Source: Thalassococcus halodurans (GTDB lineage Bacteria > Pseudomonadota > Alphaproteobacteria > Rhodobacterales > Rhodobacteraceae). From it: DNA of 64,000 bases. The notes beneath the pieces were generated by a model. It was not told the DNA's origin, searched no databases, and was given only the letters and a program-made list of their open reading frames with translations. A program made the translations under genes and the position numbers. Below, in pieces: positions 54,117 through 62,708 of this stretch; position 1 is the first letter of the stretch, and the number at the start of each line of letters is the position of its first letter. The DNA lies in the NCBI RefSeq assembly GCF_900108225.1, contig NZ_FNUZ01000002.1, forward strand, positions 436,501-500,500, written 5' to 3'.

Positions 54117-55010
54117 TTACTCCAAATTCTGCACTTGTTCGCGCATCTGATCGATCACGGTTTTCAGTTCAAGCCCGACAGTGGTCAGGGCCGCGAAACC
54201 GGATTTTGAACAGAGCGTGTTCGCTTCGCGGTTAAACTCCTGCATCAGGAAATCCAGCTTACGTCCAACGGCGCCAGATTGCTGAACCAAATCGCGCGCT
54301 GTTGCTACATGCGCACCAAGACGGTCGATTTCTTCGGTGACGTCGGACTTCACCGCAATCAAGGCCAGTTCCTGCGCGATACGGGCCGGATCGATGTCTT
54401 CGACATTACCCGTCACACGGGCCAGCTGTTGTTTCAGACGGTCCGCCTGATCATCTTTGCGGGCCTCTGCCAATTCTGCGGCCTGTTTTGTCAGGCTTTC
54501 GATCTGGTTAATTTGAGACCCGATGATGTCTTCCAAAGCGCGGCCTTCAGCGGCGCGGCTTGCGACGAAATCGGTCACAAGCGATGTAAATTCGTTAACC
54601 AAAGTCTGTTTCAGACCTTCGGTATCCGGTGTGGATTGCTCCATTTCCAGAACGCCGCGTTGGCCGACAATCTGCGCTGCATTCGCTGGCGCAAGGCTTA
54701 GGCCCATGGCGCTGGCCTGCTCTTCGATTTGAAGCATGGCTTCCAAAACGCTCATCATCTGAGGCTGGTTCAGGGTCACCGTCCCGTCCTGTTGTGCGTT
54801 TGATTGGACCCGCAACGAGACAGTTACATTGCCGCGTTTGATCTGATTTGTCAGGATTTCCCGCAGCTTGGCTTCCAGCCCATCGATCCAGTCCGGCAGA
54901 CGGAACCGCAGTTCAAGGCCCCGCCCGTTCACACTGCGGATATCCCAGCTCCAACGGTGATCAAAACCTTCACCCTGCCCCGACGCAAAGCCAGTCATTG
55001 AATGTCGCAT
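54117..55010 (-). CDS. yicC: YicC-family endoribonuclease
   Basis: A 297-residue protein. The start MRHSMTGFASGQGEG and SVNGRGLELRFRLPD are typical of YicC; the C-terminal block GRKLDFLMQEFNREANTLCS, then KS and a long helix, carries the conserved Glu and Arg residues. E. coli YicC is an RNA endonuclease linked to small-RNA decay. It leads the yicC-gmk-carbonic anhydrase operon. Confidence 0.93.
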   Translation of the reverse strand: MRHSMTGFASGQGEGFDHRWSWDIRSVNGRGLELRFRLPDWIDGLEAKLREILTNQIKRGNVTVSLRVQSNAQQDGTVTLNQPQMMSVLEAMLQIEEQASAMGLSLAPANAAQIVGQRGVLEMEQSTPDTEGLKQTLVNEFTSLVTDFVASRAAEGRALEDIIGSQINQIESLTKQAAELAEARKDDQADRLKQQLARVTGNVEDIDPARIAQELALIAVKSDVTEEIDRLGAHVATARDLVQQSGAVGRKLDFLMQEFNREANTLCSKSGFAALTTVGLELKTVIDQMREQVQNLE

Positions 55011-55171
55011 CTGCTAACCCCGCGTTTTTTCGTGCCGTTGGGTTAGAGGACAGACAGCGCCTTGGCAAGCAAACCGGCGTTAACCTTATGTTCAGATATG
55101 AAAAGAAATCACGCCGAACTTAACGTAAAAATATAACAAGCTTTCGGCAAATCAGATGGATCAAAGTGAAA

Positions 55172-55792
55172 ATGAGCAGCCACGGCACAAAACATCCTGT
55201 CTCTGACTACACACCGTTTTTTCAGGATGGCTTGCTGGAGCCGACATTGGTCCCCATCGAAACCTATTGGTGGAACGCCTGTGCTGAAGGCCAGATTCCA
55301 TCGCATGCCGAACTCGATCCCCGCGCTTTGGCCTGTAGCCTGGAACACACATTGCTGATGAAGCGTCTGGGTACATCCGAGGCGCGGATCAATGTGTCTG
55401 GCCGCAGCTTGGTTTCCGCCATGGGTGTTGAGCCCACTGGCCTGCCCTTGTCACTGTTTTTCACCGTCGAAAGCCGCCCCTATCTGGCTGATGTCACGCG
55501 ACAACTGTTCGAAGACCAATGCGCGGTTTTGCTGGATGTCAAATTCGCCAATGGGCCACTGCGTATTCGGAAGACTGCCCAAATTCTGTTGCTGCCCTTG
55601 CGGGACAGCTACGGACAGGTCACACGCATCTTAGGGGGCACGTCTCTGGATGCTCCTCAAGGCAGTGCGCCTCGTTTCGACATCGTAACGAGCATGACGC
55701 GTCAGGTGGATGCCACAGTTTTCGCGTCGCAAAACACCGGCCACATCCGCCGCACACGCAACGGACGTCACATTCTGAAACTTGTGGAATGA
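55172..55792 (+). CDS. PAS_5 (DUF1457) domain protein
   Basis: A 206-residue protein with a single PAS_5-type domain. Typical parts are LEPTLVPIETYWWNACAEG, LDPRALACSLEHTLLMKRL, FRLR-like strand ARINVSGRSLVSAMG and ILLLPLRDSYGQVTRILGG. The family is common in Rhodobacterales and Rhizobiales; some members affect motility or biofilm, but no function can be given here. The ATG at 55172 or a GTG two codons earlier may be the start; neither has a good ribosome site. Confidence 0.8.
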   Translation: MSSHGTKHPVSDYTPFFQDGLLEPTLVPIETYWWNACAEGQIPSHAELDPRALACSLEHTLLMKRLGTSEARINVSGRSLVSAMGVEPTGLPLSLFFTVESRPYLADVTRQLFEDQCAVLLDVKFANGPLRIRKTAQILLLPLRDSYGQVTRILGGTSLDAPQGSAPRFDIVTSMTRQVDATVFASQNTGHIRRTRNGRHILKLVE

Positions 55793-55799
55793 GAAAGCA

Positions 55800-55828
55800 A
55801 AAGGGCGCGAGCTGATCCCGCGCCCTTT
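55800..55828. terminator. Bidirectional terminator between PAS gene and aroG
   Basis: A 10-bp perfect stem AAAGGGCGCG (55800-55809) with CGCGCCCTTT (55819-55828), 9-base loop. It sits between convergent stops at 55792 and 55836. Confidence 0.8.
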
Positions 55829-55835
55829 CTAGAAA

Positions 55836-57203
55836 TCAGCCGTTTGCGGCCTGTGCGCTTTCGCGGCGCGCTGTCAGCTCTTCTGCCACGAGGAACGCAA
55901 GTTCCAGCGACTGGGATGCGTTAAGGCGCGGGTCGCACGCGGTGTGGTAACGGTCCGACAGGTTTTCATCGGATACAGCGTAAACACCGCCGGTGCATTC
56001 GGTCACGTCCTGACCTGTCATCTCGAAATGAACGCCGCCGGGAACTGTGCCCTCGGCTTTGTGCACGGCAAAGAACTCACGCACCTCTTTCAGAACGGAG
56101 TCGAACGGACGTGTTTTGTAGCCCGAGCTGGATTTGATGGTGTTGCCATGCATCGGGTCACAGACCCAAGTCACATTTGCACCGGCCTCTTTTACAGCTT
56201 GGATCAAACGCGGCAAGTGTTCAGCGACCTTACCCGCACCGAAACGGGCGATCAGCGTCAGGCGGCCCTCTTCGTTTTCGGGGTTCAGTTTCTGCATCAG
56301 AACCTTCAGATCTTCTGCCGTCGTTGTCGGGCCGCACTTCAGACCGATCGGGTTCAGAACACCGCGTGCAAATTCCACATGCGCGCCATCGGGCTGACGG
56401 GTACGGTCACCAATCCAGATCATATGGCCAGAACCCGCCACCCATTTGCCGGAGGTCGAATCCATACGGCAAAGTGCCTCTTCGTATTCCAGAAGCAGCG
56501 ATTCATGGCTGGTGAAGAAGTCGACCTTGCGCAGGTCGTGCGTATTCTCGGAATCCAGACCTGCGGCCTTCATAAAGTCCAGCGTGTCGGAAATGCGGTT
56601 CGCCATATCGCTATAGCGCGCGGTTTCTGCGGAATCGGTAAAACCGAGCGTCCACGAATGAACCTGATGGATGTCCGCGTAACCACCCTGAGAAAACGCA
56701 CGCAACAGGTTTAGCGTTGCGGCGGCCTGCGTGTAGGCCTGAAGCATACGCTTGGGATCGGGAATGCGGGATTCCGGAGTGAAATCCAGATCGTTGATGA
56801 TGTCACCACGGTAGCTGGGCAGTTCTACGCCATCCACGACCTCGGTCGGCGCCGAACGCGGCTTGGCGAACTGGCCCGCCATACGGCCAACTTTGACCAC
56901 GGGCACCTTGGCGCCGTAAGTCAGAACAACCGCCATCTGCAGCATGACCTTGAACGTATCGCGGATCGAGTCAGCCGAGAACTGGTCAAAGGCTTCGGCA
57001 CAGTCTCCACCCTGAAGCAGGAACGCTTCGCCACGACCAGCAGCAGCAAGTTGCTTTTTCAGCATGCGCGCTTCACCGGCAAAGACCAGCGGCGGATATT
57101 TCGACAACTGCGCTTCAACCGCGTGCAGGGCATCCTGATCGGTATAATCCGGCATCTGAATGCGGGGTTTGTTGCGCCACGTTCCCTTTTGCCACTCGGT
57201 CAT
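55836..57203 (-). CDS. aroG: Class II 3-deoxy-7-phosphoheptulonate (DAHP) synthase
   Basis: A 455-residue class II DAHP synthase, first enzyme of the shikimate pathway (phosphoenolpyruvate plus erythrose 4-phosphate). Motifs: [31 protein letters not shown] with the metal Cys, [17 protein letters not shown]-like [30 protein letters not shown], and CDPMHGNT with the metal His. The length is typical. It is transcribed alone. Feedback control cannot be judged by eye. Confidence 0.96.
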   Translation of the reverse strand: MTEWQKGTWRNKPRIQMPDYTDQDALHAVEAQLSKYPPLVFAGEARMLKKQLAAAGRGEAFLLQGGDCAEAFDQFSADSIRDTFKVMLQMAVVLTYGAKVPVVKVGRMAGQFAKPRSAPTEVVDGVELPSYRGDIINDLDFTPESRIPDPKRMLQAYTQAAATLNLLRAFSQGGYADIHQVHSWTLGFTDSAETARYSDMANRISDTLDFMKAAGLDSENTHDLRKVDFFTSHESLLLEYEEALCRMDSTSGKWVAGSGHMIWIGDRTRQPDGAHVEFARGVLNPIGLKCGPTTTAEDLKVLMQKLNPENEEGRLTLIARFGAGKVAEHLPRLIQAVKEAGANVTWVCDPMHGNTIKSSSGYKTRPFDSVLKEVREFFAVHKAEGTVPGGVHFEMTGQDVTECTGGVYAVSDENLSDRYHTACDPRLNASQSLELAFLVAEELTARRESAQAANG

Positions 57204-57379
57204 TGATTTGTTCTCCGGTCAATCGATCTGTTTGCGATAACGCGGTCGTCTATAAACCAGCCATTTATGCGTGACCACAGCAGATTTTATTCTCTATGCT
57301 TGACCTGCTGGCACAGTTCTGAACTGTAACGCAATTCTTCTTTCGTCGAGGAAGTGATTCACTTAGCCAAGGTCGCACC

Positions 57380-58402
57380 ATGGACAGAAGCCAAAAATCC
57401 ATTTCGGTCACGCCCGCGGAAAAGCCACGACGCTTTGTTTTCGTGCTGCTTCCCAACTTCACGCTTCTCAGCTTTGCGGCCAGTATCGAGGCCCTCCGGG
57501 TGGCCAACCGCATGGCCGGCGCGCGTCTTTATGAATGGACCGTCACGGGTGAAGGCGGTGACACGATAACCTGTTCCGCTGGAACCGAGTTCAAACTGGA
57601 TTGCGATTTGCCGGAATTGCGGCGCGATGACGTGATCATTCTTTGTGGCGGTCTGGATGTGCAGAACGCCACGTCCAAACGTCTGCTCAACTGGCTTCGT
57701 CGCGAGGCGCGGCATGGTTTGAAGATCGGCGCTGTTTGTACTGCATCCTATGCCTTGGCGGCCGCAGGATTGCTGGATGGCAAACGCGCGACGATTCACT
57801 GGGAAAACCACGATAGCTTTTCGGAAGTGTTCGAGAACATCAATCTGACCAAGTCGGTCTACGTTCTGGATGGCAACCGCTTTACGGCGGCGGGCGGCAC
57901 GTCTGCGATCGACCTGATGCTAAAGCTGATTGCGGACGAACACGGCCCTGATCTGGCAAACTCTGTGGCGGATCAGCTGGTCTATTCTGCGATCCGCACG
58001 GATCAGGATACGCAGCGTTTGTCCGTGCCGACACGTATCGGCGTGCGCCACCCCAAGCTGGCTCAGGTCATCCGCATGATGGAAACGCACATCGAAGACC
58101 CCATCAGCCCCGCCATTCTTGCGCAGGACGTTGGAATGTCGACCCGTCAGCTTGAACGTTTGTTCCGCCGGTACCTAAGCCGGTCACCAAAACGGTACTA
58201 TATGGAGCTGCGTCTACAGAAGGCTCGGAACCTTCTGATGCAGACAGATATGAGCGTGATCAACGTGGCATTGGCCTGTGGTTTCACAAGCCCGTCGCAT
58301 TTTTCGAAATGCTATCGCGCGCATTATCAAACCACGCCGTATCGCGAACGCGGCACCCATGGATCACGGATTGCAGACGAAATTCCAGACGACGAAACGT
58401 GA
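57380..58402 (+). CDS. GlxA-family AraC-type transcription regulator
   Basis: A 340-residue regulator. Residues about 15-190 form a DJ-1/PfpI-like domain (RFVFVLLPNFTLLSFAASIE and the nucleophile-elbow segment GAVCTASYALAAAGLL). Residues about 235-325 form an AraC DNA-binding domain (ISPAILAQDVGMSTRQLERL and VINVALACGFTSPSHFSKCY). Related proteins control carnitine, glycine betaine or arginine-type amine breakdown. It lies 88 bases before the ABC operon in the same direction and is its likely regulator. Confidence 0.9.
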   Translation: MDRSQKSISVTPAEKPRRFVFVLLPNFTLLSFAASIEALRVANRMAGARLYEWTVTGEGGDTITCSAGTEFKLDCDLPELRRDDVIILCGGLDVQNATSKRLLNWLRREARHGLKIGAVCTASYALAAAGLLDGKRATIHWENHDSFSEVFENINLTKSVYVLDGNRFTAAGGTSAIDLMLKLIADEHGPDLANSVADQLVYSAIRTDQDTQRLSVPTRIGVRHPKLAQVIRMMETHIEDPISPAILAQDVGMSTRQLERLFRRYLSRSPKRYYMELRLQKARNLLMQTDMSVINVALACGFTSPSHFSKCYRAHYQTTPYRERGTHGSRIADEIPDDET

Positions 58403-58490
58403 CGTAAGGGCCAAGAAAAATCGTCCTTTCCTTTTCCCATACTCAGCCCTAACTTTGACCGCAGGATCAAATCCTGACAGGGAGTATGTC

Positions 58491-59687
58491 ATGAAAAAAA
58501 TGTTGTTGGCCACTGCAGTTAGCGCGCTTTACGCAGGTGGTGCTTTCGCCGCAGGCCATGCGTCCGAAGCGAAAATCGGTGTGATTCTGGGCTTTACGGG
58601 CCCGATTGAATCGCTGACGCCCGCCATGGCGGATTCCGCCGAATTCGCAATCAAAGAAGTGAACGAAAGCGGTCAGTTCCTGGACGGCGTGACGCTGGTT
58701 CCCGTTCGCGGTGACTCGACTTGTGGCGACGCGGCGGCCGGTTCCGCAGCGGCCGAGCGTCTGATCACAGCTGACGGCGTTGTCGCCATCATGGGCGCGG
58801 ACTGCTCCGGTGTCACCGGCGCGATCTTGTCCAACGTTGCCTTGCCGAACGGCGTTCCGATGATCTCGCCCTCTGCGACATCGCCGGGCCTGTCCACAGT
58901 AGAAGACAACGGCTTGTTCTTCCGCACCTCGCCCTCTGACGCACGTCAGGGCGAAGTTCTGGCGGGCGTTCTGGGCACCAACGGTGTGACCTCCGTTGCA
59001 GTCACGTACCAGAACAGCGACTACGGCAAAGGACTGTCCGACAGCTTTATCGCTGCGTTCGAAGCTGCTGGTGGCTCCATCACGCTTTCCGCACCGCACG
59101 AAGACAACAAAGCGGACTACTCGGCTGAAATCGCTGCGCTTGCATCTGCCGGTGGTGACGTGCTGGTTGTTCTGGGTTACGCCGACGCTGGCGGTAAGGG
59201 CATGATCCAAGCTGCGTCCGACACAGGCGCATTCGACACGTTCATGCTGGGTGACGGCATGTACGGCGACGCCCTGCTGGCAGATCTGGGTGACGTGCTG
59301 GAAGGGTCCTACGGCGTTGTTCCGTGGTCCGAAGGTGAAGGCACAGACAAGTTCAACGAACTGGCCACAGCGGCCGGCATCGAAGCAGGCAGCGCCTATA
59401 CCCGTGAAAGCTATGACGCAGGCGCTCTGATCGCGCTGGCGATGGCCAAAGGTGGCGAGGTTTCTTCCGCAGCGGTTGCCGCGAACGTTCTGGACGTTGC
59501 AAACGCACCTGGCGAACCGATCCTGCCGGGTGAACTGGGCAAAGCGCTTGAGATCATCAAAGCTGGTGGTGACGTTGACTATGTCGGCGCAACCAACGTT
59601 GAACTGATCGGCCCGGGCGAAGCGGCAGGTACATACCGCCACTACGCAATCAAAGGCGGCGCTTTCGAAACGGTTGAAATCCGCTAA
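58491..59687 (+). CDS. Branched-chain-amino-acid-type ABC substrate-binding protein
   Basis: A 398-residue periplasmic protein with a signal peptide (residues 1-19, ending AFA). It shows the LivK/type I binding fold: IGVILGFTGPIESLTPAMAD, LVPVRGDSTCGDAAAGSAAA, MGADCSGVTGAIL, PMISPSATSPGLST, and VAVTYQNSDYGKGLSDSFIA. AGGGAG precedes the ATG at 58491; the frame runs back into the regulator gene. The ligand could be a branched-chain amino acid, but the two Cys near the ligand loop and the GlxA regulator leave amines or other amino acids open. Confidence 0.92.
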   Translation: MKKMLLATAVSALYAGGAFAAGHASEAKIGVILGFTGPIESLTPAMADSAEFAIKEVNESGQFLDGVTLVPVRGDSTCGDAAAGSAAAERLITADGVVAIMGADCSGVTGAILSNVALPNGVPMISPSATSPGLSTVEDNGLFFRTSPSDARQGEVLAGVLGTNGVTSVAVTYQNSDYGKGLSDSFIAAFEAAGGSITLSAPHEDNKADYSAEIAALASAGGDVLVVLGYADAGGKGMIQAASDTGAFDTFMLGDGMYGDALLADLGDVLEGSYGVVPWSEGEGTDKFNELATAAGIEAGSAYTRESYDAGALIALAMAKGGEVSSAAVAANVLDVANAPGEPILPGELGKALEIIKAGGDVDYVGATNVELIGPGEAAGTYRHYAIKGGAFETVEIR

Positions 59688-59712
59688 GATCTTAGATCAC
59701 TCGCAAAGCTTG

Positions 59713-59736
59713 CGGCCCGGGCATACCGGGCCGTTT
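59713..59736 (+). terminator. Hairpin after the binding-protein gene
   Basis: An 8-bp perfect stem CGGCCCGG (59713-59720) with CCGGGCCG (59726-59733), 5-base loop, followed by only three T. It probably attenuates transcription into the downstream transporter genes. Confidence 0.65.
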
Positions 59737-59782
59737 GCCATATAACAAAGGCCGCAAAGGCCTGATGAAGGGATGACATCAC

Positions 59783-60559
59783 GTGATACGGGTTGAAAAC
59801 CTGCACCGCCACTTTGGCGGCTTTCGCGCTGTTGATGGCGCCACTCTGGAAATCGCTCCGGGGTCGATCACAGGCTTGGTCGGTCCGAACGGTGCGGGAA
59901 AGTCCACACTTTTCAATGTGATCGCTGGCGCCCTGCCGCCGACATCAGGTCGGGTCATCATGGATGGCGAAGACATCACGGGGCTACCTCCGCACGAGCT
60001 GTTCAAGAAGGGCCTTCTGCGGACCTTCCAAATCGCGCATGAATTTTCGTCTATGACATGTCGCGAGAACCTGATGATGGTTCCATCCGGCCAAGCGGGC
60101 GAAAAGCTGTGGAACACATGGTTCAACCGGAAACAAATCCGTGACGAGGAAGCGGCCCTTTTGACAAAGGCCGATGAAGTTCTCGATTTTCTGACCATTT
60201 CCCATCTGAAGGACGAAAAGGCAGGTAACCTGTCCGGCGGTCAGAAAAAGCTGTTGGAACTTGGTCGCACTATGATGGTCGAGGCCAAGATCGTCTTTTT
60301 GGATGAAGTCGGCGCGGGCGTGAACCGCACTTTGTTGAACACCATCGGCGACGCGATCCAGCGGCTGAACAAAGAACGCGGCTACACCTTCTGCATGATC
60401 GAACACGACATGGAATTCATTGGCCGTCTTTGCGATCCGGTGATCGTCATGGCCGAGGGCAAGGTTTTGGCCGAAGGCACGATCGAAGACATCAAATCGA
60501 ACGAACAGGTCATCGAAGCCTATCTTGGCACGGGCCTTAAAAACAAAGAACCTGCGTGA
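59783..60559 (+). CDS. livG: ABC transporter ATPase LivG-type
   Basis: A 258-residue ATPase of the branched-chain amino acid class with a GTG start. Walker A is GPNGAGKSTLFNVIAG, the signature is NLSGGQKKLLELGRTMM and Walker B is IVFLDEVGAGVN (Val after Glu instead of the usual Pro). It works with the LivF-type ATPase at 60598 to drive the LivH/LivM permeases. Confidence 0.93.
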   Translation: MIRVENLHRHFGGFRAVDGATLEIAPGSITGLVGPNGAGKSTLFNVIAGALPPTSGRVIMDGEDITGLPPHELFKKGLLRTFQIAHEFSSMTCRENLMMVPSGQAGEKLWNTWFNRKQIRDEEAALLTKADEVLDFLTISHLKDEKAGNLSGGQKKLLELGRTMMVEAKIVFLDEVGAGVNRTLLNTIGDAIQRLNKERGYTFCMIEHDMEFIGRLCDPVIVMAEGKVLAEGTIEDIKSNEQVIEAYLGTGLKNKEPA

Positions 60560-60597
60560 AGTTTTGCGCTTAAGGCGTTGTAAAAAGGATAAATCGG

Positions 60598-61311
60598 GTG
60601 AGCGAACCTTACTTGATCGGTGAAAACATGACCGGCGGATACGGCAGCGGTGCCGATATTCTGCATGGCTGCACTTTAAGCGTCGAAAAGGGCGAGATCG
60701 CTGTGATCGTCGGCCCGAACGGCGCCGGTAAATCTACCGCGATGAAGGCCGTGTTCGGGATGCTGAACCTGCGAGAAGGCTCGGTTCGTTTGGATGGCCA
60801 CGATATCACTGCCCTGACGCCGCAAGAACGCGTTGTGGCGGGCATGGGCTTTGTTCCGCAGACACACAACATTTTCACGTCGATGACGGTGGAAGAGAAC
60901 CTTGAAATGGGTGCCTTCATCCGCACCGACGATTTCCGCGATACGATGGAACAGGTCTATGATCTGTTCCCCATCCTGCGCGACAAACGCAATCAGGCGG
61001 CAGGTGAACTGTCTGGCGGCCAGCGTCAGCAGGTTGCCGTTGGGCGCGCGTTGATGACCAAGCCCAAGGTTCTGATGCTGGATGAGCCGACCGCTGGCGT
61101 GTCGCCCATCGTTATGGACGAACTGTTTGACCGCATCATCGAAGTGTCGCGCAGTGGTATTCCGATCCTGATGGTCGAACAAAATGCACGGCAAGCTCTT
61201 GAAATCGCAGACAAAGGCTATGTTCTCGTCCAAGGTAGCAATGCGTTCACCGGAAGCGGCAAGGATCTGTTGGCAGATCCCGAAGTCCGCAAGAGTTTCC
61301 TTGGAGGATGA
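60598..61311 (+). CDS. livF: ABC transporter ATPase LivF-type
   Basis: A 237-residue ATPase. Walker A is GPNGAGKSTAMKAVFG, the signature is ELSGGQRQQVAVGRALM, Walker B is VLMLDEPTAGVSPI and the H-loop has LMVEQNARQAL, all typical of LivF. The GTG start at 60598 has AAGGA about 8 bases before it. Confidence 0.94.
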   Translation: MSEPYLIGENMTGGYGSGADILHGCTLSVEKGEIAVIVGPNGAGKSTAMKAVFGMLNLREGSVRLDGHDITALTPQERVVAGMGFVPQTHNIFTSMTVEENLEMGAFIRTDDFRDTMEQVYDLFPILRDKRNQAAGELSGGQRQQVAVGRALMTKPKVLMLDEPTAGVSPIVMDELFDRIIEVSRSGIPILMVEQNARQALEIADKGYVLVQGSNAFTGSGKDLLADPEVRKSFLGG

Positions 61312-61313
61312 CT

Positions 61314-61676
61314 ATGTCTGTTTCTTTTCGTCTGCCTTTGATCGCCGGTTTGATCGCCCTGCCCGCGTTGGCGCATGCCGAGTCCCTGACCTGTGCGTTC
61401 GACACCGAGTGTCTGGACGCAGAGGCATGCAACGCGACCGACTATGAAGTTACCTTTGGCGCCCTTGATGATCGCTGGTTGATGTCGTCCATCGCGGGCG
61501 AGCGTCCCTTTGATCAACTGGCCGAAGAAGACGGCGGTCGGGCTTTTGTTTCGCCGAACACAAACGGTGCTGTCGGCCTTTTGCAGATCGGACCGGATGG
61601 CAGCAGCAACTACGTCGAGATCGGCATCGCCTTCCCTTATCGCGCGTCCTATTCGGGTCAGTGCACCCCATCCTAA
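61314..61676 (+). CDS. Small secreted protein inside the ABC operon, unknown
   Basis: A 120-residue protein with a signal peptide (residues 1-20, ending AHAES) and four cysteines (CAFDTECLDAEAC early and one in SGQCTPS at the end), suggesting two disulfides. The body is beta-rich. GGAGG lies 7 bases before the ATG at 61314, just after the livF stop; an ATG at 61308 is too close to that site. No family is recognised. Its place between the ATPase and permease genes suggests a helper role or simple co-expression. Confidence 0.75.
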   Translation: MSVSFRLPLIAGLIALPALAHAESLTCAFDTECLDAEACNATDYEVTFGALDDRWLMSSIAGERPFDQLAEEDGGRAFVSPNTNGAVGLLQIGPDGSSNYVEIGIAFPYRASYSGQCTPS

Positions 61677-61697
61677 CCTCAGTCAGGCCCTAATCTT

Positions 61698-62708
61698 ATG
61701 GATCTTCTGAACGCTCTTGTTGCCTTTGGCAATTTCGTCTTTGTCCCCGCCGTGGCCTATGGCAGCCAGTTGGCGCTGGGGGCGCTTGCCGTGACCTTGA
61801 TCTACGGCATCCTGCGGTTTTCCAACTTTGCCCATGGCGACACGATGGCCTTGGGCACCATGGTGACGATCATCGCAACATGGGGTCTGCAATCGGTGGG
61901 CATCTCGCTTGGGCCGCTACCGACGGCCCTTTTTGCCATTCCGGTTGGCATTGCGTTCACGGCTGTTTTGGTTTTGGGCACAGACCGTTTGGTCTACCGG
62001 TTCTACCGCAAACAAAAGGTCGCTCCGGTTATCATGGTGATCGTGTCCATCGGGGTGATGTTCATCTACAACGGCCTGACCCGTCTGGTTCTGGGGCCGG
62101 ATGATCAGAACTTTGCGGATGGCGAACGTTTTCTGATTTCCGCACGTGATTTCAAAGCGATGACAGGTCTTTCCGAAGGTCTGGCGATCCGAACGACGCA
62201 AGTCTTGACCGTGGTAACAGCCATTCTGGTTGTCGCTGCGCTATTCTGGTTCCTGAACCGTACACGCACGGGCAAATCCATGCGTGCCTATTCCGATAAC
62301 GAAGATCTGGCTCTGCTGTCCGGCATCGATCCTGAGCGCGTCGTGCGTGTGACGTGGATCATCGTCGCAGCACTCGCGACCATCGCAGGCGTTCTTTACG
62401 GGCTCGATAAAACCTACAAACCCTTCACCTATTTCCAACTGGTTCTGCCCATCTTTGCCGCGGCGATTGTCGGTGGCTTGGGGTCGCCCTTGGGCGCCAT
62501 TGCAGGTGGCTTTGTCATCGCGTTTTCGGAAGTGGCGATCACCTATGCGTGGAAAAAGGTGTTGGTCTACGCCCTGCCCGAACCTTTGGAACCCTCAGGT
62601 CTGATGCAGCTTCTGTCCACCGACTATAAGTTCGCGGTCAGCTTTGTGATCCTTGTCATCGTTCTCTTGTTCCGTCCGACCGGCTTGTTCAAAGGAAAAT
62701 CGGTATGA
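61698..62708 (+). CDS. livH: ABC transporter permease LivH-type
   Basis: A 336-residue permease with about eight membrane segments. LGALAVTLIYGILRFSNFAH and DNEDLALLSGIDPERVVRVT are typical of LivH permeases, as is VLPIFAAAIVGGLGSPLGAI. Its last bases overlap livM (ATGA). Confidence 0.94.
   Translation: MDLLNALVAFGNFVFVPAVAYGSQLALGALAVTLIYGILRFSNFAHGDTMALGTMVTIIATWGLQSVGISLGPLPTALFAIPVGIAFTAVLVLGTDRLVYRFYRKQKVAPVIMVIVSIGVMFIYNGLTRLVLGPDDQNFADGERFLISARDFKAMTGLSEGLAIRTTQVLTVVTAILVVAALFWFLNRTRTGKSMRAYSDNEDLALLSGIDPERVVRVTWIIVAALATIAGVLYGLDKTYKPFTYFQLVLPIFAAAIVGGLGSPLGAIAGGFVIAFSEVAITYAWKKVLVYALPEPLEPSGLMQLLSTDYKFAVSFVILVIVLLFRPTGLFKGKSV

Noticed and set aside
58467-59642. A 391-codon open frame opposite the Liv-type binding protein
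   Set aside because: Antisense shadow of a gene with a signal peptide and binding-protein motifs.
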